Shown piece after piece: positions 23,607 to 35,168 of a DNA stretch of 64,000 bases. This stretch comes from Bretschneidera sinensis (lineage: Eukaryota; Streptophyta; Magnoliopsida; Brassicales; Akaniaceae): positions 80,680,001 through 80,744,000 of the forward strand of contig CM043698.1 in assembly GCA_023935145.1 (NCBI GenBank), in the 5' to 3' direction. Numbering within the stretch: position 1 is the stretch's first letter; each line of letters starts with the position of its first letter. The position numbers and the translations under genes are program-made. The notes beneath the pieces were generated by a model, which saw only the letters and a list, made by a program, of their open reading frames with translations, was not told the DNA's origin and made no database searches.

Positions 23607-24050
23607 AAAAGCATTGCTGGTGGAGTGACAAAATAAGCAATTCAAGAATTTAAAACCCAGAATTGTTCTCTGCAATCTTTTTCCTCTAGGTAATACTTAT
23701 TCTCATGTTATTATCATATTTTTCTTTAATCATCAATTTCATCTTCTTGTTCCATTATTTCATTGCAATAGCTAGGGATAACTGCAGTTGGTGGTATTGT
23801 TTGTTCAATCCTAGTTTGGCCACAATAAGGAACTTTTCATTGGCTTCAATTTATCTAAATGTCTACTGCCAGTTGCAGCCATGTATTTTTTGGATTGTAA
23901 TTTATAAAGCTATTTATTCAATTAAGTTTGATTAAAATTTACGTCATCGTGTTTTATGCTCTTGAAGATTTCAACTTTAGTGTTTGTATAAGTATTCAGA
24001 TGATTATGTGATGCTCTCATGTTGGAAAGCGATTTGGCTGTTGAATTACT
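23607..24050 (+). other. Probable 3' UTR and downstream region of RHM
   Basis: T-rich DNA after the TAG-terminated CDS. No exact polyadenylation site can be fixed from the sequence. Confidence 0.5.
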
Positions 24051-24385
24051 TCTTTCCACAGATCATCCTTCCCACACCCGATCTCCAAGTCTAAATAGAG
24101 AGAATTATAAATTGACAATGGAATAAAAGTGAAACAACAATGATTGGAATTATAGGAGGGTGTGCTTGTTTACCAACCTGAAATACTTCAGACTTAAGTT
24201 TCAAGTTGGTATATTTTTTCTAGAAACAGAAAGGGGAAAAAGAAAAAAGAAAAAGTGTTAACATATTCAATTTTGGGATAAAGGTCAAATTTTAGTCATC
24301 CAAAAACTGTCCTAAGACCAGAAGGCAAACTACAACAACTATACCAAACTAAGTTAAATAAGAAAAAGCAGGGAACAAACAGCAC

Positions 24386-24740
24386 CTAAAGTGCAATGTT
24401 CAGGCCCCAATTCACAGTAATTTCCCCATCAATAGAACCATCTCTAATCTGAATAGTGCCAAGCATTCTACCTCTAACATCAATGACAATGGAATCCAAA
24501 ACTTTCTCAACATAAAGGAATGCTTGGTGATGAATCCTTGAGAGTCCCTCTCCTTCCATAAATGATAAGTGTATGCACACAGCAAGTTAATATCATCAAA
24601 GCAACTTTTGTGCTTCTTCCTTTAAAAGTCTGGGTTGCCCAGAAGGCCAATTTCCAACAGTGGAATTGCTGATTTTAGAAAGCTGCAGAATCTGGAACCA
24701 AATGCTTTTGGAAATGGAGAAACCAAAAAAACAATGGATT
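24386..24740 (-). pseudogene. C-terminal remnant of a plant LINE (L1-type) ORF2
   Basis: Read on the minus strand, two frames together resemble the end of plant L1 ORF2 after the reverse transcriptase (zf-RVT region). One has CAYTYHLWKERDSQGF, which matches the family's xYxIWxERNxRxF. The other (24386-24580) has VLDSIVIDVRGRMLG and ends ...VNWGLNIAL, which matches I..DVRSRLLG...NWG. A frameshift separates them. The stop at about 24386 would be the natural C-terminus. The copia element at 24750 is inserted beside or within this relic. No poly(A) tail is recognisable. Confidence 0.5.
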
Positions 24741-24749
24741 CTTCCAAAG

Positions 24750-24932
24750 AGTAATGTATATATTTCCTAATTTTAATAATATTAGAAAATCCTAGCTCTA
24801 ATGTAAATAGGAAACCTAGTTCTAATGCAAATAGGAAACTCGTATATACATACACTATAAATATATGCTCTTACTGCTACAATATTAAGCAATCAGTAAA
24901 CACAAACCCTAATTTCTCCTTTAGTCTCTTCA
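24750..24932 (+). repeat. 5' LTR of the short-LTR copia element
   Basis: Homologous to 27065-27200 at TGTATATATTTCCTAAT, AAATAGGAAACTC and ACTATAAATATG/ATG, which includes a TATA-like box. It ends before the primer site. Confidence 0.75.
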
Positions 24933-24984
24933 TTGTATAAGAGCAGTGAGATCCTAAACCTTCTCTTCTCCTAAACCCTAAATA

Positions 24985-25650
24985 ATGGAAATTTTTCTTA
25001 ACGCTCTCTCTACTCAACCCGACCATATAGTTCTTGCCATGCCTACACCTGCTGCCACCTAACCCCACACTAAATTCTCTTCTTCCTCTACCAGCCACCT
25101 ACCCCTATACTCCCACCAATACAAACCACCTTCTTCCGGCCACCAATCAAACCCTAGTTATGCCCAACACACCACCACCAGCTTTCCCAAATCTACCCCT
25201 ATTCTCTGCTCCCAGTATTACCCATCTAGTAAGTCTAAAATTAGACAACGCCAACTATATCCTCTGGCTGTCTCAATCTCCTAGGCTACATTGATGGTTC
25301 CTTTCATTGTCCCCTCTCATTTAGCCCTAACTAGTGACGGTCAAATTGTTTTCAATCCTGCCTTCACCACCTGGGTTAGAACTGACCAGTGCCTCAGATC
25401 TTGGATTAATGCCACTCTCACCTATGACATCTTGCAAGATGTCCATGATCTACGTACTTCGAGGGATGTTTGGATTGCCCTGGGACAACGGTACCTTGAT
25501 TAGTCCAATGCCAATGAGTTTGACCTCTGAGCGAAGCTTCACAAATATACAAAGGATGACAAGTCAATGGAACAATATCTTCGGGATCTCAAGTGATGGT
25601 TAGCAACGACTAATGAATTTAATGCAATTTTAACTAACCACACTTAGGAT
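24985..25650 (+). pseudogene. Copia gag remnant
   Basis: It begins MEIFLNALSTQPDHIV after the primer site, then shifts frame. The core has THLVSLKLDNANYILWLSQ, then FNPAFTTWVRTDQCLRSWIN and TSRDVWIALGQRY, matching the plant copia gag (UBN2-type) pattern L-x-N-x-N-Y-x-x-W and S-x-x-x-W-x-x-L. Stops at 25501 and later, and several frame changes, disable it. It ends abruptly near 25640, where RT sequence begins. Confidence 0.75.
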
Positions 25651-27030
25651 CTCGTTCTATATGATCCAATGAAAAATTTGGTTGGGTGTAAGTGGATTTA
25701 CAGGATTAAATATCAAGCTAATGAGTTTGTGGAGCGCTACAAAGAGAGGTTGGTTGCTGAGGGATTCCACCAACAACCAGGTATTAACTATCATGAAACT
25801 TTTAGCCTAGTTATTAAACCTACTACTATGCGTACTATCTTATCCTTAACTATTTCTCATCATGGGTGATTAGACAATTGGATGTTAAGAATGCTTTTCT
25901 TCATGGATATCTTGATGAAGTTGTATACATGAAACAACCCTTTGGTTTTTTTGATAACCTTCGTCCATCTCATGTCTGTAAATTATATAAAGCTATATAT
26001 GGACTGAAACAAGCTCCTAAGGCTTGGTTTGACCGCTTCAGCTTTTTCTTTCTTTCTCTTGGTTTTTTTGCAATCAAATAGACACTTCTATGTTTGTCCT
26101 CAAGTCCTCTCATGGTCTACTTATCTTACTTTTTTATGTTGATGACCTCCCTACTTTTTCGCTTTATTCATACTTTATTTAACCAATTTACTATGAAGGA
26201 TCTTGGTGATCTCCATTATTTTCTTGGAATTGAAGTGGTTCGTCATCCTACCAGTTTGTTTCTCTCTTAAACCAAATACACCAAAGATCTTTTACTTAAA
26301 TTTTCTATATCTTCTGCAAAACTAGTTAAAACTCCTCTACCTTCCCAATTAGTATCTTCACAACACGACGGTGAACTACTAGCAGATTCTTATGAATTTA
26401 GGAGTATGATTGGAGGTCTTCAGTATTTAACCATGACCTGACATGATATTGCATATGTTGTTAATTTGGCTAGTCAATTTTTTCATGCTCCCTGCATGGA
26501 TTATTTTCAACTTGTCAAATGTATTTTTCGATATTTAAGTGGTACTACTAATCATGGGTTGTTTCTTGCGAAGCAAAAGTTTATTCTTTCTTGCTATGCA
26601 GATGCAGACGCAGACTGGGTCGGCTGTCCTGACAATCTTCGGTCCACCACAGGTTATACAGTCTTTCTTGGACCAAATCTTATTTCTTGAAAAGCAAAGA
26701 AGCAACTCACTATGTCTCGTTCCAGTACTGAATCAGAATAACGATCCATTGCTTATGTTGTGGCTGAGACATACTAGATTCGTCAGATTCTCTCTAATTT
26801 ACGTGTGTTATTGCATCGTCTCATTCGAGTGTACTGTGATAACATTGGTGCCACTTATCCCGTATTTCATGCTTGCACCAAGCACATTGAGATAGATTTT
26901 CATTTCGTTCGTGAAAAAGTTGCGCAATGAGATGTTCACATTCGCTTTATTCCCATTGATGCTCAACTTGCAGATATATTCACAAAAAGGGTTGTCTTTT
27001 CCTCGGTTTCTTCAACACAAAAACAATTTT
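25640..27030 (+). pseudogene. Copia RT and RNase H remnant
   Basis: The RT starts VGCKWIYRIKYQANEFVERYKERLVAEGF and continues through the motif IRQLDVKNAFLHGYLDEVVYMKQP (its catalytic Asp is in QLDVKNAF) to LYKAIYGLKQAPKAWFDRF. RNase H pieces follow: SCYADADADWVGCPDNLRSTTGY near 26600, and, near 26880-27000, [12 protein letters not shown] followed by ADIFTKRVV. There are at least four frame changes or stops (for example at 25867 and 26080). The usual protease and integrase (about 1.5-2 kb) between gag and RT are absent. Confidence 0.8.
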
Positions 27031-27064
27031 TTTGTTGTTCCACCCCATTCGGATTGAGGGGGCA

Positions 27065-27200
27065 TGTAAATGTATATATTTCCTAATGTAAATAATATTA
27101 TAAAATCTTAGTTCAAATGTAAATAGGAAACTCTTGTGTATATATACTATAAATATGAGCTCCTACTACTGCAACATTAAGCAGTCAGTTAGGTACAAAT
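27065..27200 (+). repeat. 3' LTR of the short-LTR copia element, incomplete
   Basis: It starts TGTAAATGTATATATT directly after a purine tract and aligns with 24750-24895. The last about 35 bp of the 5' LTR have no counterpart here. Confidence 0.7.
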
Positions 27201-27324
27201 AGTAATGATTGCAACACCCCAATTTTTCTCAAAAATTATTTTTCATTTCCAAAAATAAAAAATTGTGTTTAAACTCCATAAATTTGTTTGGATTGTTGTT
27301 TTTCAAAAAACTATTTTTAAAATA

Positions 27325-27615
27325 GGATCATGATCATCTCCATTCGGAAATTGAAATAGAGTCAAGTTTATGATGAGATTGAATGCTATGTCATCAAATA
27401 GAGAATATTTAAATTCAAATTTGTCATGATGACATTCAATCTCAAATAAGATCATGATCCTCTCTATTTAGGAATTGAAATAGAGTCAAGTTTATGATGA
27501 GATTAAATGTTACGTCATCAAATGGAGAATATTTAAATTCAAATTTGTCATGATGACATTCAATCTCACGAACTTGACCTTCATTGAAATTTTCAAATGG
27601 AGATGATCGTGGTCC
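27325..27615. mobile_element. Mutator-like MITE with perfect 9-bp TSD, internally duplicated
   Basis: The ends are GGATCATGATCATCTCC and, reverse-complemented, GGACCACGATCATCTCC (15 of 17 match). TTTAAAATA lies on both sides (27316-27324 and 27616-27624), a perfect 9-bp duplication as made by Mutator-type transposases. The interior holds two direct copies of an approximately 120-bp segment (TCATGATCATCTCCATT... and TCATGATCCTCTCTATT..., each followed by GAAATAGAGTCAAGTTTATGATGAGATT). No coding capacity. Confidence 0.85.
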
Positions 27616-30600
27616 TTTAAAATATGCCTTTTAAAACACTCATTTAGAAAACCCCTATAGGTTGTTTTCATTTATTTGGAAAATCACAGAGAAGTGTTTT
27701 CATTATTGTTGATTTTGAACAGTGATCACACGTTATTCTCTCTTTCTCTCCTTCTCTCTGCAGCAATCTCTTTAATCGTTTTCTTTGCACGAGCTCCCTC
27801 TTATCATTCTCTCTACACGAGCTCCCTCTCATCATTGTCTCTGGTCATCTTCTTCCCTTTTGGTCATCTTCACCAGCCTCTATCTCAGCTCAGGTAACTA
27901 TTTCTAGGTATTTTTCTTTATTTCTTCGTTTGTTTTAAGAAGGTTTCACCAAATCTCTCATAATTTTTCTTATTTTTTTCTATGTATTTATTTCTTTCAA
28001 GCTCTCTTTGTATACAATTTGTTGTATTTATTTGGTTTTGCGGTTTCAGTTTTCGTTTTAATCATTCTTCTTTTTGCGATTTCCTGCTTGGATTTTGTGG
28101 TTTGATCACTCGTGAAGTTCTTAACGATCATTTTTCTCACATCAGTTGATTTCGATTTGATTTCTCGGTGGATTTCACTAAGGTGAGTTAACTCTTTTTC
28201 TTCTCTGTTTACTCTTAGAGAAAATTGAGAATGCCCTTCTCATGGGATTACGTACTTAAGGCACAAGTTAACATTGTGCCTCAATTTTTTTGGATCGTAA
28301 TGTCTCTAACTCTTTGCCACATTATCAAAGTAGAGATTTTTTGAACATTTCAAATTTTTTTCTCTTCTCTATATAGGAAAATAGTGACCGAGAATCAACC
28401 TTCAGGCGCAATCGACAGCGCCATTAGTTGATTTTGGCGCAATCATGCTGCTGCGATTTAACCATTTTCAACTCGATGGTAATGGTGATTTTCAATAATA
28501 GTCGTAAAAAAATATAGATCTAAGTCGAGTTCCATCCGTTCACACAAGTAATGAGTGAAGGTGGCCCGGCCAGCAGAGGGTGGTGCTACTAGTGGTAAGA
28601 TGTAGAATGTTTTGACATTAATTTCGACAATACTGACGATGCACTTTTCTTACAACTCGTTGATCATAAATCACAAAAAGTCTCTGCAAGTTAAAAAAAA
28701 AGTAAATAAATAAGTTTATTGAATTGACATAAAAACCCTTATTTGGAGAACATTTCTGTTTTCTAGTAATATAAAAAGTTTTACATGCACATGGGGGTAA
28801 TTTGTGAGCATTTTATAATAAAATTAAATAATTTACGCATAAATCCAAAAATCTTAAAATCTTTGTAAAAAAATTAAATTAAAGTTAGATAATTTCTAAC
28901 AATTGTGGGATCAATTTCTCTATTTTAGTGAGAGTAATTTTAAAATTACATTTAATATTGATATGTTTTTTAAAAGTTAAGTGGGGACCGGTGACCCCGA
29001 TGCCCCCACCATGGATGTGCCCCTGTATATGAATCTACATTTGTATTTTGCTGGCTAATTTAAAGGATTGCCAAGTGATCTGAATAGATGCTGTAAATTT
29101 CGTTTTCATTTTCAGTACTAAATCGAATAAATCACTTTTATATTTTGTTTCATTATTTGTTTCGATATGTTTTTACCGATTACAATACTAATTTTTTTAT
29201 ATATTTGAAAATTTTAAATGGATAAATTTAGAATTTTTATTCTCTCTTCAATTGGGAATCAATCAAATCCGGTTGAATAATTCCATAAGGAAAATTAAAC
29301 TCTATCTTGGATGATGTGGATGATAAATTATTATTTTGGTATTGCTTGTGTTAGTATTTGGATTTTAGATATTGTGAGTGATACATTATCTTTATCATTT
29401 GACGTTTGAATTAAATTTATTTTATTATAATATGTATATGTATATATATTTGAAAGATATATAATTTGACAGTAAGACAAAGTCTCAATTTGGATTTATT
29501 AAAATAATTATAATTAATTTTAAACCAAAATTTAGGTAAGATTAATTTATATATTAGAATGGTGATTTTTTTTTATAATTTAAATTTATAATTATATATT
29601 TTTTAAATATATATAATTTAACAGATAATAATTGAAAATACCACTAAAGCTGAAACGTCATGCTAAAACGAATCAAAATCGAAACACTCAATTTATAGGT
29701 AATCTCTCTCTTTCTGCAGTAGTAGCTCCTTGTCACCGTTGGCACCGCTTTCACTTCCGGCCAGTGTTTTCAACTCTCAGGTGCTTGTGAGAGGTATATT
29801 CTACAATTCTGACTCAAATTTCATTTACTTTTATTTTCATAAATCAGTTGGTTCCAAGATAGAATTGATTCGCTGTCCTTTTGAGGGTTTTTTTTTTGTT
29901 TTTTTTTTCTCTTTACTTGAATACGAGATTCCTAAGCAACTGAAACTTAAAAATATCCCCGAGTGTAATTATTTTATCAAAAATAAAATAAAAAAATTAT
30001 CCCTGTGTATAATCTTTACTTTGTTTGGGATGTTTGTGTTAAGATTAAGTTTAAAATTTGATTAAACGGTATTGAAAGCCTGATTAAAATAGATAAATTT
30101 TATTTGAATGGAAACAAATCCGGATTAGATTAGAGCGTTCGATGATTTGAATTGAAGAAAAATTTGTTGGGATATTTTTCAAATCCTTACGGAAAAAAAT
30201 ATTATTGTAAGTAGTTTTAGTTTCACATCATTCATGTATTAAAAAAATATGAGTACTAATTATTATAAATATATGTATAAAAAATGTAAAGTGTGTTTAG
30301 TTTTAAAAAACAATTTTTTTTTGTTTTATTTTAATAAAAAAAATAAAAATGGATATTAAAATCATGTTTGATTATTAAAAATAGAAAATAGTTTTTAAAG
30401 TTGAAAACAACCCCAATTAAAAAAGCGAAAAAAATATTGCAAAAAGACTAAAAACAATGAAAACACCGAACCTCAAAAAAAAAAAAAGAACCCCGTGCAC
30501 TTAAGCTCGAAACACCAAACAATATTAATTTAGCATTTATATATAAACTTTATTTCTTTCCCTAAGTAGCGTTCACTTGTCTCTTGCGAGTCTTTCTCCG

Positions 30601-30760
30601 TGGCTTCTCTAAAGCCCTATAAAATTTCTTGCGATCTGTCTTTCTCCATAGCCTCGCTAAATCCATAGAAAATCAACTACAGCGACTGACTCAAGATAGC
30701 AGCTATATTCCTTCAATTTTTTTGTGATACGCGTGCTTCTTCATCCATTTTAGACAAAAT
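27616..30760. other. Gene-poor AT-rich region
   Basis: 27680-27900 is pyrimidine-rich with a short duplication (CACGAGCTCCCTCT twice) and a donor-like CTCAG|GTAACT at 27892, resembling a 5' leader but with no coding continuation. The segment 28985-29025 (GGTGACCCCGATGCCCC... GTGCCCCTG) resembles the end of a hAT-type element and has a diverged relative near 58770-58815. No gene is supported. Confidence 0.45.
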
Positions 30761-31026
30761 TGTGGGTTTCATGGTTTTTTATGGGTAATGTATGATTGTG
30801 GTATTGTTTGTTTATGGTATGCCCTTACCCAGTACAACAATTATTGTTTTGTAGGTTTCATGGTTTTAATAATGGGTAATGCATTATTGTGGTATTGTTT
30901 GTTTATAGGTAATGTCTTTACCCAGTACAATAACTAGTATTTTGTGGGTTTCATTGTTTTGTTTATGGGTAATAAGTTATTGTTGTATTGCTTGTTTATG
31001 GGTAATGTATTTACCCAGTACAACAT
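30761..31026. repeat. Three-copy tandem repeat, period 89-93 bp
   Basis: Units begin at 30761, 30850 and 30943 with TGTGGGTTTCATGGTTTT or TGTAGGTTTCATGG. Each contains TATGGGTAAT..., TTGTTTATGGGTAATG and TTACCCAGTACAA, so the GGGTAA/TTACCC words are complementary within a unit. Confidence 0.8.
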
Positions 31027-33156
31027 AGCTGATGATTTCCATAAAGCTTCTGACTCATCATTAAAATCTCAGAGTCCCTCTTGAAGTTTTTCATCAATCT
31101 TTATATTTTTCCTAAATAGCATATATTAAAGCATCATTAACACATATTAATTAACCAGATTATGAAATAATTAATTATTAAAAAATTGTAAACAAAGTCC
31201 ATATATATCAAGCTCAATGAATTGACCAGACTCTAGTCACTGCATTGCTGTTGCATATTTCACAATTAATTATAAAAAAAAAATGGTAAACAAAGTCCAT
31301 AACCTACACACAATAATTTATATCATGGTATATTATTATAATATGTATTTTTTTTAATACTACTAAATTAATAAAATGATAAAAAAATAAAAATACTTAT
31401 ATAAAAATGGAAGATGTGAAACTGAGGTACTAGCAAAAGGGAGTGGTAAAAACGTAAAAGGAAAAGAATAAGAACCTTTAAGAGGAACATCAAAAGCTTG
31501 ATCAGCGGTAAGCTGACTATCATTAGAAGTTCCGTTGACCCTCAACAAAGTGTCCTCACTCCCTGACTGCATCATACTACCATGTAGTGAACCTCTTGAC
31601 TACTTCCTCCTAGAAATCAATGATATCTTCTTAAGATATGTTTTATTATACATAATTTCATTATATTTAAAGTTGAGGGAGATAAGTTATTTGAAACTTA
31701 TGAGTAAGAAGACAATGAAGATGAATTAGGTACATGAGCACCTGCGACAAGTTCAGAGCATAAGGTTATTACATTCGATATGACTCCAACAACTCAAATG
31801 AGTCACACTAGAGATGGTCTTGCAACATTTTTATGAAACGATTATAGACTTAAAAATGCGTAATGAGTCGAGGAGATTAAGAGTCTTTATTATTATTATG
31901 ATATTTTTATTTTACTTTTATTTTAATTTAGTAGCCTCTTGTACTTTTATATTTGACATATGGGTATTAGTATTATTTTTCGACTCATTCATATTATCTC
32001 GATGCAATGTTGAATTTTGTTAATCGATCGTGATTTTACTTACTAGTAGTATAAATATAAAGACAAAATATTTCACCATAGTAGTTTACTTAACAATAAT
32101 TCATCATTTTTAATTTTTTTTCTCAAGAGAAAACAGTATCACCAAACACATTTTCTTTGCTTTCATTTTTAAAAAACAGTTTTTGTTTTCACTGAACAAA
32201 TAAGTTTTCTAAAAAAACATAAAACGAAATTTTTTTCAGAAACCAAAAGCACTCGTAATCTCTCACCTCTATTCCTTAACTAGGAATAGTTGGTCAGATG
32301 GAAGTGTAGCAATTAAACACCAATATAGGGATCTAATGGTTGAGTGAACAACAAGTGTATTGGGGTTTTTAGGTTGTGAGATTATGGAAAGTTTTCGCAC
32401 AGTTTTGTCTAGAAAAATTGTGTAGTGTGGTGTAGTGAGATTTAGCCGCTTTCTTTTATCCAAAAGTTGTAAAAGTAGTGGAATAACGATTGGCTCGTGA
32501 ATGTAGGTAAGAGGTATCGAACCATGTTAAAATTCTTATGTTTTTTTCTCTTTATTTTTGTTATTGTGATTACGTAATTGTTTTGAAATGTTAAATTTCT
32601 CAACAGTCTTTTTGTGCTTGGTATTCATTAAATCATATAAATAATGCAGTGATTTGAGTTCTGGTTTTGATGATTGGAATGTAAATGGTACATAGGTTCT
32701 CTGGTTTTGCTTTCCTGACCAGTCTTATTTCATTGTGAGGAATCAGATATAGTTTCTTCGAGCTTTTTACTTGATTAAAATTGTTTTTTTTATTATTTTA
32801 AACTGTGCATCTTTTTTTATTATATTACAACAATATAGTGGGCTTAACTTAATTTCGAATCTTTGGTTTTGGAATTACCAAATAAGGTAAGGTGGCTTCT
32901 TTTGACATTTTCAATATTCTCTTAGAGCAAACCGGCAGATTTATTTGTTTTTTACTAATGGGCAGACAATGGGGAAATGGTAATTAAGAAACCATGACTC
33001 AAACCAAAGTGGAAAAGCATGCAGCTCAATCCGCTAATTTAGTTATATGTTAATGTCGTGTCGTCAATATATGATTTAAATATGATGTTAATTAGAAAAG
33101 TATACATTAAAGCCATAAATGAGATATTTTGTCCATCGATAAAAGTATTGTTCGAG
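31027..33156. other. Gene-poor AT-rich region
   Basis: A 30-bp word containing AAACAAAGTCCATA is duplicated at about 31171 and 31266. An exon-like minus frame (31363-31575) is discussed among the findings. No other feature is supported. Confidence 0.45.
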
Positions 33157-33251
33157 AAGTGATTTAAGTGTAATTTAAACTATTTAAATTTAAATTTTAA
33201 TATAATTTTTTTAAAATTTTAATAATTTAAACTGTATTTAAATCACCACTT
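33157..33251. mobile_element. Small fold-back MITE
   Basis: AAGTGATTTAAGTGTAATTT at the left pairs with the reverse complement of the right end (AAGTGGTGATTTAAATAC). The unit is about 95 bp and can fold nearly end to end. The terminal word AAGTGGTGATT is shared with 63615-63709. Confidence 0.55.
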
Positions 33252-33575
33252 AAATAACATCAAAATCAGGTTAATTTTATTTACAATTGGCATTTCTAAA
33301 ACTTCACATGCTATATGTATGATTGTATGAATAAACAAAGTCGAGATTTGGGGTGTCTAAAGCTAATTTTAAAGTGCAAATATAATTTTCCTTATAATTA
33401 ATGTTACCATGATTTTCTAACTATAATTATTAATTAACAGGATTTTGAGAGGGCAGGTATAGTGAGGAATTATTTAGTATTATAAGAATATTGTTCAATA
33501 TTACTCTTATATTTATGTGGATTCAATATATAAAAATTTATTCAAAAAAATATATCGTATTAATGGGATCATGAT

Positions 33576-33735
33576 CCTCTCTATTTGGGAATTGAAATTG
33601 ATTCAAACTTATCATGATATTGAATGTCACATCATTAAATGAAGAATATTCAAATTCAAATTTCTCTTGATGACATTCAATCTTATTATAAATTTGACCT
33701 CCACTTAAATTTTAATGTGAGAGGAAAGTATTGAA
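33576..33735. mobile_element. Diverged copy of the 27325 Mutator-like MITE
   Basis: It starts GGATCATGATCCTCTC and shares TTGGGAATTGAAAT, GATATTGAATGTCACATCA, AATATTCAAATTCAAATTT and GATGACATTCAATCT with the MITE at 27325-27615. The right terminus is degenerate and no target duplication is evident. Confidence 0.65.
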
Positions 33736-34930
33736 TAATGAATTTCTCACGGATAGAACCATAACTTACCTGCACAGTGCTAGAGAGATACATGGCACAA
33801 AAGTTCATCTCATTATTAAATGGTATAAAAAAGAAAAAAAAATAATATTTTATTTTCATTCAAAGGTAAAATGTATCTGTCATAATATTGTGCTAGGGAA
33901 GAATTTTTCCTTACCTAAGCCTTCCCTCCGTGCATGAGACTTAATATCTTGATCAATGAAAGCATTCATCATCCACATGAATCTTTAGGTCTAATGGTCA
34001 TTTTCAGATTATTTTAGAAACTCGAGTTCTATCTCTCTCTTTGTCAATTATCAAGATATGAAGAGGTTTTATCAGAATCAGGAAAAATAAAACAGCAATG
34101 GCCATTGTTTGGTGAGTATAATTATGGGTGTTTATTAAATAGTTAAAACTGATTGATCAATCGTTTCAAATTGTTTAGATCAAAACAATTCGGTTAAAAC
34201 GGTAAATAAGTGACAAATCAGTTGATCAAATAATGTTTGTCGGTTAATCAATCGAATAACAGTTAAAAATTTCTTAATTATATTGACCGTTTAACTGATT
34301 AAAATTTTAAATAAATAATTATATATATATGTACATACATATATACATACATATTACCCTAACCCTTGATCTAAAATCGGTTAATCAACCTTTTTTTTTA
34401 TATGAAAGATGGAGAAAACCATTGAAACATAAAAATAGAAATAGGCATACATCAAATGACCTCAAGTTTCAATTTAATTGACTTTCTTAAGCTCTTTATA
34501 AAAACCTTGAGGCTCGATTCCTGGTATTTGAAAATAATTTAACATCTGTCGTCTGTTTTTCATTTTGAATACAAAGATTTTTTTTTTTTGTTGATATATT
34601 TAAAAATGGAGAACAAGGAAATATTAGATTAAATACATCAAGTGGGGAACTAAGAAAAATAAGAGTTGAAGAAAACCTAATTAGCCAATACTATTTTCAA
34701 CTTGACTACAAATTAAGAGCTGGACAGTCGAATCATCCCAATGTATACTAAACCGGCGGTTTCACAGAAAATGGAAATTTTAAATATTATATTAAAGTTT
34801 TATTACAAAAGCAGTTTGCTTATGGTAGAAGCGTTAAGCTAATTGTGTGGTCTGAGTGGTTGATTTGATCATGTTCGTGTCGATTGGTGTGATGGCTGAA
34901 CCGATTTTAGTATTTAACTTCTGAAATGAG
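33736..34930. other. Gene-poor AT-rich region
   Basis: 34140-34380 is rich in GGTTAA/TTAACC-like words in both orientations, suggesting an old repeat, but it has no defined ends. No gene. Confidence 0.4.
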
Positions 34931-35090
34931 GAATTCTTTGCTCCACTGGTGCAAATGTGAACTAAAAACTTAATTGATAATTTTTAAGGATTTTATTAAT
35001 AATGTTTGACATATACAATTGTTATTGTTAATAAAGTTTTAAAAATTATCAATTAAGTGTTTTGATTTGCACTCGGTGTAAACAAGAATT
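34931..35090. mobile_element. Fold-back MITE, about 160 bp
   Basis: The left end GAATTCTTTGCTCCACTGG and onward pairs with the right end read in reverse (AATTCTTGTTTACACCGAG). Inside is ACTTAATTGATAATTTTTAA in both arms. Complementarity covers about 75 bp per arm with mismatches. Confidence 0.65.
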
Positions 35091-35168
35091 TTTCTTCTGA
35101 AACAATTTGAACCCATAATACACACACACACCCCTTGATTGGCTAATAATTAATTCCATTTAGAGCGA

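Larger units (their letters stand above)
24750..27200 (+). mobile_element. Ty1/copia element with short LTRs, internally deleted
   Basis: LTR-like sequences at about 24750-24932 and 27065-27200 enclose a gag remnant joined directly to RT and RNase H. Protease and integrase are missing. After the 5' LTR (ending TTCA at 24932) is TTGTATAAGAGCAGTGAG, a copia primer site (TGGTATCAGAGC) with two differences in the first 12 bases. A purine tract GGATTGAGGGGGCA precedes the 3' LTR. The 3' LTR loses similarity about 35 bp before the expected end, so the right boundary is approximate and no target duplication can be trusted. Confidence 0.8.

Noticed and set aside
24750..27205. AGTAA on both sides of the short-LTR copia element as a target duplication
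   Set aside because: The 3' LTR start (TGTAAATG after the purine tract) and the primer site show that the true LTR borders are a few bases away, and the 3' LTR is incomplete, so the match is probably chance.
27676..27897. Leader-like pyrimidine-rich frame with donor-like end
   Set aside because: Serine/leucine-rich translation of CT-rich DNA; no downstream exon found.
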